A stretch of 64,000 nt of DNA from the NCBI GenBank assembly GCA_946415315.1, contig CAMKRZ010000004.1, positions 62,001-126,000 of the forward strand, given 5' to 3'. Under the pieces are notes generated by a model, which searched no databases, had not been told where the DNA came from, and saw only the letters and a list, made by a program, of their open reading frames with translations. The stretch is from an uncultured Lachnoclostridium sp. Its GTDB lineage: Bacteria; Bacillota; Clostridia; Lachnospirales; Lachnospiraceae. The position numbers were made by a program, and so were the translations under genes. This document shows, in pieces, positions 10,501 to 17,748 of this stretch. The stretch's first letter is position 1; each line of letters opens with the position of its first letter.

Positions 10501-10794
10501 AGATACTGCACGGAACTGGAGAATTTCCGGGGCGGGATGTTGACAAAACTGTCAGCGCTGGATTTCACCTGCAACAGGCATCTGAAGACGCTGGATATCT
10601 ACTGGATCAACCTTGTGGAGAGAACCCTTGACCTGAGCAACAACACGGAGGCGGAGGTTCTGCGCATCGGAGGTGCGGGTATCGATCATATTGATCTGAC
10701 GAACAACACGAACCTGAAGATTCTCGAGATCGAGCCTGATGTGACGGTGACAGGATTGTGCGAAGGTGCGGTTCGTATTGAGTATGAAAACTGA
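7516..10794 (+). CDS. Secreted LRR/Ig protein with duplicated EF-hand/LRR blocks
   Basis: 1092 aa. An in-frame ATG at 7495 exists, but GAGAGG sits 9 nt before ATG 7516, which opens directly into a signal peptide (MKRHLAGRLLAVLLSVTMAVS, cleavage near AQA-AS), so 7516 is preferred. Order: four Ig-like repeats (nt ~7630-8725), EF-hand-like loop DSDESGTLSADE, a long LRR block (~8930-9835), a fifth Ig-like repeat (~9840-10110), a second EF-hand-like loop DTSGDGTLSAAE, and a second shorter LRR block to the end. The Ig repeats are N-terminal here but C-terminal in the two preceding proteins, showing module shuffling. The gap from the previous stop is only 55 bases with no terminator, so co-transcription with the SLH-type gene is likely. 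No anchor is seen. Confidence 0.87.
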   Translation: MKRHLAGRLLAVLLSVTMAVSLLYFAGLGGKAQAASEGPTITTQPVDKNLLVGSTAKFTVAATGSGTLTYRWQYRKDASSEWAASGQQGAKTNTLYVSATAGLHGFQFRCVVTDGNGQKAYSNAATLTLKPRITTQPVDKSLLVGSTAKFTVAATGKGTLKYQWQYRKNASSAWAASGQQGAKTDTLLVSATAGLHGYQFRCIVTDGNGKKTYSSAATLTLKPRITTQPTGKSVTPGTKAQFTVAATGKSTLTYQWQFRKDSSSAWANSAQSGNKTATLSVAATKGLNGYQFRCAVTDGNGQTTYSSAATLKVFGILKQPVSYSVPAGVLSQFSVTAGGTGLTYQWQYRRNASDTWKSSAQSGNKTATLSVATTEALNGYQFRCIVKDGAGNSATSNAATLTIGELVIDAHVFPDEAFRNYIAENVDSDESGTLSADEILGRTWLRVYDHVEMYGYAGIGAADLKGVEIFANLEELVCSGNLLTKLDLSRNKELTWLECKGNRLTSLDLSGFTQLTYLNCSDNLLTSLNIGDCTQLAALSCEGNRLTSLDVSAFTKMEILYCSNNQLTSLNVSNCTSLKILDCRGNRLTSLDLSYDGKMSQVDCSYNQLTSLNVAGLEELHTLKCNSNLLKSLSLSGCSGVQEVYCQDNQLESLTFSGNSKLSWLDCSNNKLKTLNTAVLPGLKMLNCRDNQLTTLTVSNCPDLNTLFCENNKLTELLLQNNAILRVLYCENNSLTALDTSANPELHTLRAKGNALGSLNLRNNTSLGYVSTDVAIILVQPKSYEAAINGKAVFTVVADGDGIKYQWQYRTSASSSWANTDLTGRRTNILAFTATSSMNGYQFRCVVTDKNGVSVTSDAVKLTVGTITINENRFPDDIFRSFISENFDTSGDGTLSAAELAAVKTLNVAGMDIESLRGLEYFTEAETLYCGSYYVTEETWGGYRSNSLTWLDLSRNINLKELDCNNNYLNKLDVRTCKKLQSLECSWNGLSSIDLRYCTELENFRGGMLTKLSALDFTCNRHLKTLDIYWINLVERTLDLSNNTEAEVLRIGGAGIDHIDLTNNTNLKILEIEPDVTVTGLCEGAVRIEYEN

Positions 10795-10822
10795 GAACAC
10801 GGACCATCGGGTCCGATCAGCG

Positions 10823-10851
10823 AGGGGCGCCGGCCGGCGCCCCTTTCGTTT
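10823..10851 (+). terminator. Intrinsic terminator closing the LRR/Ig cluster
   Basis: A perfect 22-base palindrome at 10823-10844 (stem AGGGGCGCCGG with its complement) is followed by TTCGTTT. It lies 29 bases after the last LRR/Ig gene; a smaller GGACC/GGTCC hairpin precedes it. Confidence 0.75.
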
Positions 10852-10863
10852 GTCGGAAAATAC

Positions 10864-10892
10864 TTGATTTCCGCTCGCGTTTTGTTTAAAAT
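10864..10892 (+). promoter_or_regulatory. Promoter for the ABC exporter operon
   Basis: TTGATT (10864-10869), a 17-bp spacer and TAAAAT (10887-10892) lie directly downstream of the preceding terminator and ~65 bp before the first small gene. Confidence 0.65.
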
Positions 10893-10956
10893 AATTATGT
10901 ATATGCGCGCTGAGCGCAGCGGTGCCCGGGAGGCGGGCGACCGGAATGGAGGACGT

Positions 10957-11061
10957 ATGAATTTTTTCAGCAAGAAGAACCAGAAGAGAATCATTTACAT
11001 CATTGCGATCATTTTGGTGCTGGCGATGGTGGTCGGTCTTTTGTCGATGATGGTCAAGTGA
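10957..11061 (+). CDS. 34-aa single-pass membrane peptide
   Basis: The peptide begins MNFFSKKNQKR, has one hydrophobic helix (IIYIIAIILVLAMVVGLLSMM) and ends VK. Start chosen because GGAGG lies 4 nt upstream; an in-frame ATG at 10864 sits on the promoter and lacks a ribosome site. The positive N terminus predicts an N-in orientation. It is the first gene after the promoter and ends 21 bases before the ABC ATPase. It could be a small accessory subunit of the exporter or an independent small membrane protein of the kind common in Firmicutes. No family is assigned. Confidence 0.65.
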   Translation: MNFFSKKNQKRIIYIIAIILVLAMVVGLLSMMVK

Positions 11062-11082
11062 TGAGAAACCGTTGAGGACAAG

Positions 11083-11772
11083 ATGATAGAAGTCAAGGGT
11101 ATTACAAAACAGTACGGGAAGAAGGTTGTTCTGCGGGACGCGACATTTTCCGCGAAACAGGGCGAGTGCGTTGCCATCGCGGGTGCGAACGGAAGCGGCA
11201 AATCGACGCTTCTCAAGATTCTTGCGGGCACGCTTCGCGCGGGCGGAGGTTCGTTTACGGCATTCGGGCATGACATGCTGAAAGAGCCGGCGGAACGCGA
11301 GCGCCTGATCGGTTATGTGCCGCAGGAGAACCCGCTGATCGCGGAGCTGACGGCTCTCGACAACCTGAAGCTGTGGTATTGCAACAGCCGTTACGATATC
11401 GAGCAGGAGCTCGAGCGCGGAACGCTGGCCATGCTCGGGATCCCGGAGTTTCTGAACGTGCGTGTCGATGCCATGTCGGGCGGTATGAAGAAGCGTCTGA
11501 GCATCGGCTGTGCGGTGGCCAACGACCCGCCGGTGCTGATCCTCGATGAGCCGGATGCGGCGCTCGACCTGATCTGCAAGGAGGCAATCCGCGACTATCT
11601 CGCGGAGCACAAGCGGCGCGGCGGTATCGTGGTGATAACAACCCACGATGAGGAGGCGCTCTCCCTTGTCGACAAGCTGATGGTAATGCAGGAAGGGTAT
11701 CTGCGCGAGGTTGATAAGAATCTTCGCGGGGACGGACTGCTTGCGGAACTGAAGAAGGGAATTGTCGGATAG
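11083..11772 (+). CDS. ABC transporter ATP-binding protein
   Basis: 229 aa, the usual size for a stand-alone ABC ATPase. All nucleotide-binding motifs are visible: Walker A GANGSGKST (~residues 33-41), a Q-loop region (GYVPQEN), signature MSGGMKKRL, Walker B VLILDEPDAALD and the switch His in ITTHDEE. Ribosome site TTGAGGA precedes the ATG. It is the motor for the two ABC-2-type permeases encoded downstream, so the complex probably exports a substrate or modifies a resident membrane component. The substrate cannot be read from sequence. It is followed after 25 bases by the membrane-anchored protein of the same operon. Confidence 0.92.
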   Translation: MIEVKGITKQYGKKVVLRDATFSAKQGECVAIAGANGSGKSTLLKILAGTLRAGGGSFTAFGHDMLKEPAERERLIGYVPQENPLIAELTALDNLKLWYCNSRYDIEQELERGTLAMLGIPEFLNVRVDAMSGGMKKRLSIGCAVANDPPVLILDEPDAALDLICKEAIRDYLAEHKRRGGIVVITTHDEEALSLVDKLMVMQEGYLREVDKNLRGDGLLAELKKGIVG

Positions 11773-11797
11773 ACAACCGCTGTTGAGGAGAATGCAG

Positions 11798-13420
11798 ATG
11801 GAACAGGATCGGAAACTCGTCCGTCCGCCGTTCGACAGCGACGGCAATGTGGTCTGGACGACGGAGGAAAAACCGATGAAGAAGAAAGCCCTGCGGTGGT
11901 GGCTGTTTCTCATCCCGCTAGGGCTTATTTGCGTTATCGGGCTCGGAACGTTCCTGTACCGTTCATCTCAGCGAAAGACGCCGCAGGAGCTGTGCCGCGC
12001 GGCGATTCGCGATGCCTTCGAGGAGTCTCTCGGGTATCGCGAGCCGATGATGAAGGTGATGCATATCGAGGAGCTTGCGGAGTATCTGCGCGACGAACCG
12101 ACGGATGTCGGCATCGCGATCCAGCTACGCAACACCGACATGACTCCGGCGGACCTCGGTCTTGAGGAGATGCTTGGGTCGACCCGATTCAGCGACTATA
12201 ACGGGATGGGGTTTGCGTTCATCAACAGTTACGACGGTGACGCGTACTCTCTCGATGTGAGATTTGCCGTGAGCGCGCTCACGCTCTCGGTGCTTCAGTT
12301 GCGATACGATAACGGGGAGCTGCAGATTGCCTCTCCGAAAATTCTGAAGTCCGTGCTCACCGTGCCGATGAAGGATGTCCCGGGGCAGTGGAAACAGTCG
12401 GCGGCATGGTCGCTTCTTTCGGAGGCGGATCGTAAGACGGCGCAAAATGTTGTGAGCCTTGCCTTCGGGTACGGCACGCGCGCGCTTGCGATCGGCCGTA
12501 CGTTTCGGGACGCGATCGTGGCGGCCTATCCGGGCGGAGCGTCCGAGATCGACCGCATGGTGGACGCCATCCGGTATGAGCAGCTGAAGGACGAGAAGGG
12601 AAAGGAACTGACGGAGCGACTGATCGTTGGCAGCGAGAAGGTTCCCTGCTACATTTTCCGGATCGATACCGACGAGGAGATGTTTCGGGAGATCACCGGG
12701 AAACTCAGCGGAATTCTGGAGAGTCTCGCCGGAAGCATCGCAGCGGAGAATGGCAAGCTCAGCTGGCGCTTAGCACCGCAGGAGGACGGCGGTAACGGTA
12801 TCGACGTGCTCGCGTACGTGACGAAGGAAGGCGAGTTGGCGCAGCTGACGGCGGAGGTGCACGGTTTCTTTGGGGAGAAACCGGCCAATCTGTCGGTGAA
12901 ACTGAAGTGTCTCGGCGCGGACGATCCGCAGGACAAACTGCAGCTGGCGATCAGCGGCGACATCGGCGGCGAGACGTTCGAACTGAGCGCAAAGAAAACG
13001 ATCACGACCAACACCCGCTCGGTGGTGTCGAAGTCGTTTGACATAACACTGAAAATGCCGGGCATGGATGAGATCGGCTTAAACGGCACGGCTTCCTACA
13101 GCATTTCGACGGGGCTGTTCGAATGGACGGCAAATGTTACCGACCGCGGGAAGACACTTGGGACGCTTTCGCTGAACGCGGAATGCAATTTCAAGAGCGG
13201 CTGGCAGATGGACATTTCGAACCTGACCTACCGCGATCGCGCTACGGACAAGCATGTCACCATGTACGGGCAGCTCAAGGTTACGCCGTCCCGCAACGGC
13301 GTGCTGAGCCCGGAGGGAGAGAAGGTACCGCTTCTCACGATGTCGGAGGAGAAGGCAAAGGAGATCCTGGAACAGGGCAAATCGCAGGTGCAGTGGTATA
13401 TCAACCAGTTGTTCAACTAA
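11798..13420 (+). CDS. Membrane-anchored extracytoplasmic protein of the ABC operon
   Basis: 540 aa. GAGGAG lies 7 nt before ATG 11798 (MEQDRKLVRPP), which is preferred over ATG 11792 and an upstream TTG overlapping the ATPase stop. Topology: ~30-residue charged cytoplasmic N terminus with KKKALRWW, one membrane helix (LFLIPLGLICVIGLGTFLY, ~residues 36-54), then ~480 extracytoplasmic residues that appear mostly beta-rich in the C-terminal half. No catalytic motif was recognised. Its position between the ATPase and the permeases suggests an exporter accessory or substrate-capturing component. A family name cannot be given with confidence. Confidence 0.75.
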   Translation: MEQDRKLVRPPFDSDGNVVWTTEEKPMKKKALRWWLFLIPLGLICVIGLGTFLYRSSQRKTPQELCRAAIRDAFEESLGYREPMMKVMHIEELAEYLRDEPTDVGIAIQLRNTDMTPADLGLEEMLGSTRFSDYNGMGFAFINSYDGDAYSLDVRFAVSALTLSVLQLRYDNGELQIASPKILKSVLTVPMKDVPGQWKQSAAWSLLSEADRKTAQNVVSLAFGYGTRALAIGRTFRDAIVAAYPGGASEIDRMVDAIRYEQLKDEKGKELTERLIVGSEKVPCYIFRIDTDEEMFREITGKLSGILESLAGSIAAENGKLSWRLAPQEDGGNGIDVLAYVTKEGELAQLTAEVHGFFGEKPANLSVKLKCLGADDPQDKLQLAISGDIGGETFELSAKKTITTNTRSVVSKSFDITLKMPGMDEIGLNGTASYSISTGLFEWTANVTDRGKTLGTLSLNAECNFKSGWQMDISNLTYRDRATDKHVTMYGQLKVTPSRNGVLSPEGEKVPLLTMSEEKAKEILEQGKSQVQWYINQLFN

Positions 13421-13429
13421 GGAAACGTT

Positions 13430-14683
13430 ATGTGGAGACTATTTCGCGAATTCCTCGGCCTTGAGGGTAAACGGGCGCTGAAAATCCTGCCTCAGTACTA
13501 TCTGGGCACCGCTCTGCTGGTGACCCTGTTTGCCGTGGTTGCGCTTGCGGGAAATGCCGCCCTCAGCAAGGAAGAGCAGGAGGACCGCGTGGAGATCGCG
13601 CTTGTCATGCAGGACAGATACCTGAAGAACTACGGCATGGACGTGCTGCAGTCGTCGGCGAGTGCCTCGACGGTGTTCCGGTTTTCCGACGTGACCGAGG
13701 CGGAAGCGCTGGCGGGGCTGAAGGAAGGCCGTTTCGACGGCGCCATGGTGTTCCCCGAGAATTTCGTGGAGAGTGTGTTCGGCAGGAAGGACTCCGGACC
13801 GGCCAGATTTTACGAGCCCCCGACGATGAATAGTCTGGAGCAGGGCCTGATGGAGGGGCTGATCGAGGTGGGCACCGGCCTGATCGCGGTCTCGTCCTCG
13901 TACGAGGCAGGCGCACTGCAGATCGCGGAGGAATACGGTGTTTCCGGGAACAGTCTCAGCAATCTGCAGGACGAGATCGAGCTGTACCTGGGCAAGCGCG
14001 TTATCAACCGCGAGGATACGTTCCTGCGGGCCGATGCGTCCGGAACGGACGGACAGACGCTGTTCCAGTATTATTTCTGCGCCGGTATCGTCATGCTCCT
14101 GATGCTCGGCGGCGTTGCGTGCGGCACGCTTCTGAAGGGCGATGCGCGCTCTCTTGAAGACCAGCTGGCCATGCACGGGGTCAAATCGCCGCTGCTCGCG
14201 CTGGCGCGGTATCTCGCGGTGCTGCTGCTGTTCTTCATTTTCTACACGACGGTTTTTCTTGTGCTGTACGTCGCATGGCTCGGCTGGCCCGACACCATGG
14301 ACCGGTATTTTGCGATCACGAAGTTCTCGGAGCTTCGCTACTGGTATCTCGCGGGGCTTCCCCTGCTGACACTTGCGGCGGCTCTGGTTCTTCTGGTATA
14401 TACGTTTGCGGCCAACCAGATTGGCGGCATCCTGCTTCTGTTCCTGCTCACGGCGCTGATGGGCTATGCGTCGGGCTGTATCGTGCCGACGGCTTACCTG
14501 CCGAAGGCGGTACGAAGCATCGGCCGGTATCTTCCGACGTTCACGATGCTCCGCGTCTCGGTCGGCGGTCTTCGCCAGAAGGCAGACTGGGCGCGCACGG
14601 GCATTCTGGCGCTTGAGGCAGTGGCAGCCTGGCTGGCGACGGTCGGCATCATGTCCTGGAATCGATGGAGGGAGCAGCGGTGA
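13430..14683 (+). CDS. ABC-2-type transporter permease (first of pair)
   Basis: 417 aa, ribosome site AAGGAAA. One N-terminal membrane helix (TALLVTLFAVVALAGNAAL, ~residues 24-43), a ~155-residue extracytoplasmic region, then six further hydrophobic segments from ~210 to the end (for example YYFCAGIVMLLMLGGVACG, LAVLLLFFIFYTTVFLVLY, IGGILLLFLLTALMGYASG). This matches the ABC-2/YhgE-like permease layout with a large loop after helix 1. Its stop overlaps the GTG start of the second permease (GTGA), which implies translational coupling and a heterodimeric transporter. Confidence 0.85.
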   Translation: MWRLFREFLGLEGKRALKILPQYYLGTALLVTLFAVVALAGNAALSKEEQEDRVEIALVMQDRYLKNYGMDVLQSSASASTVFRFSDVTEAEALAGLKEGRFDGAMVFPENFVESVFGRKDSGPARFYEPPTMNSLEQGLMEGLIEVGTGLIAVSSSYEAGALQIAEEYGVSGNSLSNLQDEIELYLGKRVINREDTFLRADASGTDGQTLFQYYFCAGIVMLLMLGGVACGTLLKGDARSLEDQLAMHGVKSPLLALARYLAVLLLFFIFYTTVFLVLYVAWLGWPDTMDRYFAITKFSELRYWYLAGLPLLTLAAALVLLVYTFAANQIGGILLLFLLTALMGYASGCIVPTAYLPKAVRSIGRYLPTFTMLRVSVGGLRQKADWARTGILALEAVAAWLATVGIMSWNRWREQR

Positions 14684-16026
14684 CGGATACGAATCGACAA
14701 CCGGATAGGGACGCCCCGGAGGAGCTGATCCGCACGGTCGAGGAGGCAGCATTGCCCGAGTCCTGCGCGGCAACCGAGGAGACGGTCGCGCACAGACAGC
14801 CGTTTGAGTCCCCGGAAGATCTCTCCGTAAGCCCGATCACGGGCGCGGACAAGGTGAAGGGCACGGTCAGGCGTTTCTTCGTGTGGCTTCTGCTGTCCGC
14901 CAAGCGGTTTCTCAAGAAACCGTCGTTCGTGCTCATTTTTCTCATGCTGCCCGCGGTGCTGTTGCTGTACCGCGCGCTGATCACGGCGGACGACGGCAAG
15001 CTGCATGTTGCCGTGTATTTTGAGGAGAAGGACGAGTTTGCGAAGACATATCTTCGCGAGCTTTCGGAAAATGTTCCCGAACTCTTCGTTTTCTATGAGT
15101 GCGAGGAGGAAGAGGACCTCTACAGCGATGTGGCGGCGGGACGCGCCGAGTGCGGATATTCTTTTTCCGCGGGGATCGCGCAGAAGCTGCCGACCGAGGA
15201 GTGGCAGGGGCTGATCACGGCCGTCCTGTCCGACCAGACGATGTACGGCGAGTTCGTCAACGAGATCGCGTACATCAAACTGATCCGCATCCTCGGCAAG
15301 GATCTGATGCTGGAGTACCTGGTCAACAAGAGCGGCGTCGTGAAGGAAGGCGACAGCGACAAGATCAGGGAATTGCTGGAGAAGAAGTTCGGAGACGAGA
15401 TGGCAAGCAACATACTCGTCGAGTATGTGACGACGGCGCAGAAGAACGGCGAACTCGTCATCGAGGAGAAGAAGCACGACGCGATCAGCGTTCTCAAGAA
15501 GCCGATCCGCGGCACCATCGCGATCTTCGTGCTGCTGACGGGTCTTGCGGGGTTGGTGTTCTGGTACCAGGACGATGCCGAAGGTCGGTTCCGCGTCATG
15601 GCGCGTGAGAGACGTCCGCTGATCTCCTTCGCGTCCATCTTGCTCCCGACGGCGATGGCCGGGATCGTCGGCCTTGTGTGCCTTGCGATCAGCGGGCTGT
15701 GGACGACGACCGGGCGGGAACTGTTTTCCATGCTTTTGTATGTTTTGCTTGCGGCGGGATTGTGCAACATCCTTCGATTCCTGATCCCGTCGGTGCATGC
15801 GGTCTGCGCGATGATCCCGATCCTCGTGCTGATCAGTTACCTGTGCTGCCCGATCCTGATCGACATCGGACAGACGATGCCCGTGATCCGCTATGTGCGC
15901 GCGCTGCTCGCGCCGCAGTACTATCTGCGGATCTATGAGGGCAGAACCGCAGGCGCGCTCGCAGTGGCGACAGGAGTGCTGCTGGCGGTTTCGGCGCTGT
16001 TGTCGATCCCGGAGAGAAACCGGTAG
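14680..16026 (+). CDS. ABC-2-type transporter permease (second of pair)
   Basis: 448 aa from GTG 14680, which overlaps the preceding stop and has GGAGGGAG 5 nt upstream; an in-frame ATG at 14665 is the alternative. It has an unusually long acidic cytoplasmic N terminus (~75 residues), a first helix (FVLIFLMLPAVLLLYRALI), a ~170-residue extracytoplasmic loop, and a C-terminal block of about five to six helices (AIFVLLTGLAGLVFWY, ILLPTAMAGIVGLVCLAISG, LFSMLLYVLLAAGLCNILRF and others). It pairs with the upstream permease and the ATPase. The acidic extension is not typical of the family and may be a regulatory or docking tail. Confidence 0.83.
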   Translation: MTDTNRQPDRDAPEELIRTVEEAALPESCAATEETVAHRQPFESPEDLSVSPITGADKVKGTVRRFFVWLLLSAKRFLKKPSFVLIFLMLPAVLLLYRALITADDGKLHVAVYFEEKDEFAKTYLRELSENVPELFVFYECEEEEDLYSDVAAGRAECGYSFSAGIAQKLPTEEWQGLITAVLSDQTMYGEFVNEIAYIKLIRILGKDLMLEYLVNKSGVVKEGDSDKIRELLEKKFGDEMASNILVEYVTTAQKNGELVIEEKKHDAISVLKKPIRGTIAIFVLLTGLAGLVFWYQDDAEGRFRVMARERRPLISFASILLPTAMAGIVGLVCLAISGLWTTTGRELFSMLLYVLLAAGLCNILRFLIPSVHAVCAMIPILVLISYLCCPILIDIGQTMPVIRYVRALLAPQYYLRIYEGRTAGALAVATGVLLAVSALLSIPERNR

Positions 16027-16077
16027 GAAAGGCGATACGCATTTTTCGAAAATAACACCGGAAGGAGGAACCCTGCG

Positions 16078-16644
16078 ATGAATGAAACAGACGAAGCGTT
16101 GTACAGCCGATACCTGACAACGCATGACGGACAGGTGTTCCGGATCCTTCTGGAGCGCCACCGGGAGACGCTCATGCTGTTTATCAACGGCTATGTGAAC
16201 AACCTCGATGACGCGGAGGAACTGATGATGGACGCGTTTGCCGAGGTGGCAGCCGGACCGACGCTGTTTTCGGGCCGGAGCGCATTTAAGACGTGGCTCT
16301 TCTCCATCGGAAAGAACCTGGCGCTGATGCATTTGCGAAAGCAAAGGAGGCGGCCGGTCGCATCCGAGGAATTGTCGGAGGAGACGCCGGACCCCGGAGA
16401 ACTGCCGGAGCTGCAGCTTCTGAAGGAGGACCGGAACCGTCAGCTGTACGGTGCGTTACAGCAGTTGAACGACGATTACCGGCAGATTTTGATCTTACTG
16501 TATTTTGAGCAAATGTCACATGAGGAGGCCGCGCGCGTGATGCGGAAGAACCGGCGCCAGATCTACCATCTGGCGGAGCGCGGGAGAGCGGCACTCCGTG
16601 AGAAACTGGAAAGGATGGGATTCAGTGATGCGCAGTACGGATGA
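16078..16644 (+). CDS. ECF-type RNA polymerase sigma factor
   Basis: 188 aa. A strong ribosome site (GGAAGGAGG) precedes the ATG. Sigma-70 region 2 spans ~10-90 (DGQVFRILLERHRETLMLFINGY, DDAEELMMDAFAEV, FKTWLFSIGKNLALMHLRKQ). Region 4 spans ~125-180 (LQQLNDDYRQILILLYFEQMSHEEAARVM with a helix-turn-helix RQIYHLAERGRAALREKL). No region 3 or C-terminal extension, so it fits the ECF group. It overlaps by 17 bases the gene for a tiny two-helix membrane protein and is in one translationally coupled run with a polytopic membrane protein and a PrsW-family protease, an arrangement expected for membrane-controlled sigma activation. It may respond to envelope stress and could control the surface genes around it (inference). 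Confidence 0.92.
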   Translation: MNETDEALYSRYLTTHDGQVFRILLERHRETLMLFINGYVNNLDDAEELMMDAFAEVAAGPTLFSGRSAFKTWLFSIGKNLALMHLRKQRRRPVASEELSEETPDPGELPELQLLKEDRNRQLYGALQQLNDDYRQILILLYFEQMSHEEAARVMRKNRRQIYHLAERGRAALREKLERMGFSDAQYG

Positions 16645-16969
16645 ACAATTGAACATCATTATGCAGCGGGCGGACGAAGTGCGTGAGAAGCGGTCCGGCC
16701 GGAAGCAGGTGATCGGATTCGCGGTCGCCGCGGCGGCTTGCTTTGCGATGATCATAATTGTGTCGGCGTTCCTGCCCCGTGTCACGGACGCGACGACGGA
16801 CAATTCGGCACAGCACTACGGCAGCCTGATCCTGGCTGCACCGTATATGGGGTATGTCGTGATCGGCGTTCTGGCCTTTGCGCTGGGCATCTGCGTGACG
16901 CTTCTGTGTCATTCCTGGCGCGCAATGAACCGGAAAATCCGGGAAGAGAAGGGAACAACAGTGGTATGA
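16628..16969 (+). CDS. Two-helix membrane protein, candidate sigma-factor partner
   Basis: 113 aa, starting inside the sigma gene (ATG 16628; GTG 16625 also possible). A ~25-residue cytoplasmic N terminus (TDEQLNIIMQRADEVREKRSG) is followed by two hydrophobic helices (~28-48 and ~72-94) around a short outer loop, then a basic C-terminal tail. The position is where anti-sigma factors usually lie, but the cytoplasmic part is much shorter than a normal zinc-type anti-sigma domain and lacks its HxxxCxxC motif. A clear paralogue lies at 18626-19006, with the same N-terminal helix and second helix (YGxxLL...GYVxxxVLAFxxG). Anti-sigma function is therefore a guess from context. Confidence 0.8.
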   Translation: MRSTDEQLNIIMQRADEVREKRSGRKQVIGFAVAAAACFAMIIIVSAFLPRVTDATTDNSAQHYGSLILAAPYMGYVVIGVLAFALGICVTLLCHSWRAMNRKIREEKGTTVV

Positions 16970-17748
16970 GTGCAGAAGCATTCCTCATTTTTCAAATGCT
17001 TGTGATCCTGTATGCGCTGACAGATTCCTTCCTTCTGTTGCGGAAGGGACACCAGTCCATCCGGCTGGTGCTGTTCGGCTTTGCGGTATCCTGTATATTT
17101 CTGTCCGACGCGTATTGGCTGATCTATGACTTCATGTACGCGGACGAGCCGATGCCGTTTGCGGCCAACGAGATCGCGGAATGGTCGATGTTTCTTCTGC
17201 TTGGAGCCTCGCTGACGACCGGACTGGTCCGGCAGCGGATCTCCGTGTGGAAGGAGCTTGCCGGAACGCTGCTTTTTGTTGCCGGCAACACGGCGGTGTG
17301 GATCCTGGCCTCCGGTGAGTGGGTTCAGGATATTCTGACAGGGATTACGCTCGGATATCTCATGTGCTGCATTGCCATCCGCATGAAGTATTCCGGTGTG
17401 TATTCGCACATCTATTGGCTGATCTATGGGGCGGGCTGTGCGATTGTCATCGCGACGCAGATGGTCTGCACGTTTGCACCGGAGCCGGTCAATGAGTATG
17501 CGGAGTACGGTTGCTATGCGGTCTTGCTGACCGGGGCTGTGTTGCTGCTGGTCCGAACGGTCGGATCGCTCATGCGGGATACGAAGACCGACCGGGGCGT
17601 GTGCGCGGCGTATTCTTTGTTCGCGTGGGTGGTGATATCTTTGTATCTGAGCAGTAATTTTGTTGTTTATGTGATCTTCTTTGCGTTCACCTCCGTGAAT
17701 ATTTTGCTGACGTACTGTTCGCTGAAGAAGGAGGTGTTACACGTATGA
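16966..17748 (+). CDS. Polytopic membrane protein of unknown function
   Basis: 260 aa from ATG 16966, which overlaps the preceding stop as ATGA. About eight hydrophobic helices run through almost the whole length (for example FQMLVILYALTDSFLLL, LVLFGFAVSCIFLSDAYWLI, ELAGTLLFVAGNTAVWILA, GCYAVLLTGAVLLLV). No transporter or enzyme signature is recognised. It lies between the two-helix protein and the PrsW-family protease with 4-base overlaps on both sides, so stoichiometric co-expression is likely. It could be the sensor of the cassette (inference). Confidence 0.8.
   Translation: MSAEAFLIFQMLVILYALTDSFLLLRKGHQSIRLVLFGFAVSCIFLSDAYWLIYDFMYADEPMPFAANEIAEWSMFLLLGASLTTGLVRQRISVWKELAGTLLFVAGNTAVWILASGEWVQDILTGITLGYLMCCIAIRMKYSGVYSHIYWLIYGAGCAIVIATQMVCTFAPEPVNEYAEYGCYAVLLTGAVLLLVRTVGSLMRDTKTDRGVCAAYSLFAWVVISLYLSSNFVVYVIFFAFTSVNILLTYCSLKKEVLHV

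Noticed and set aside
16016-16040. Shared word GAAACCGG upstream of the sigma gene and of the 18626 gene (18513-18520) as an autoregulated ECF promoter
   Set aside because: The word is common elsewhere in the window and the expected -10 element is not shared at a fixed spacing; two sites are not enough.
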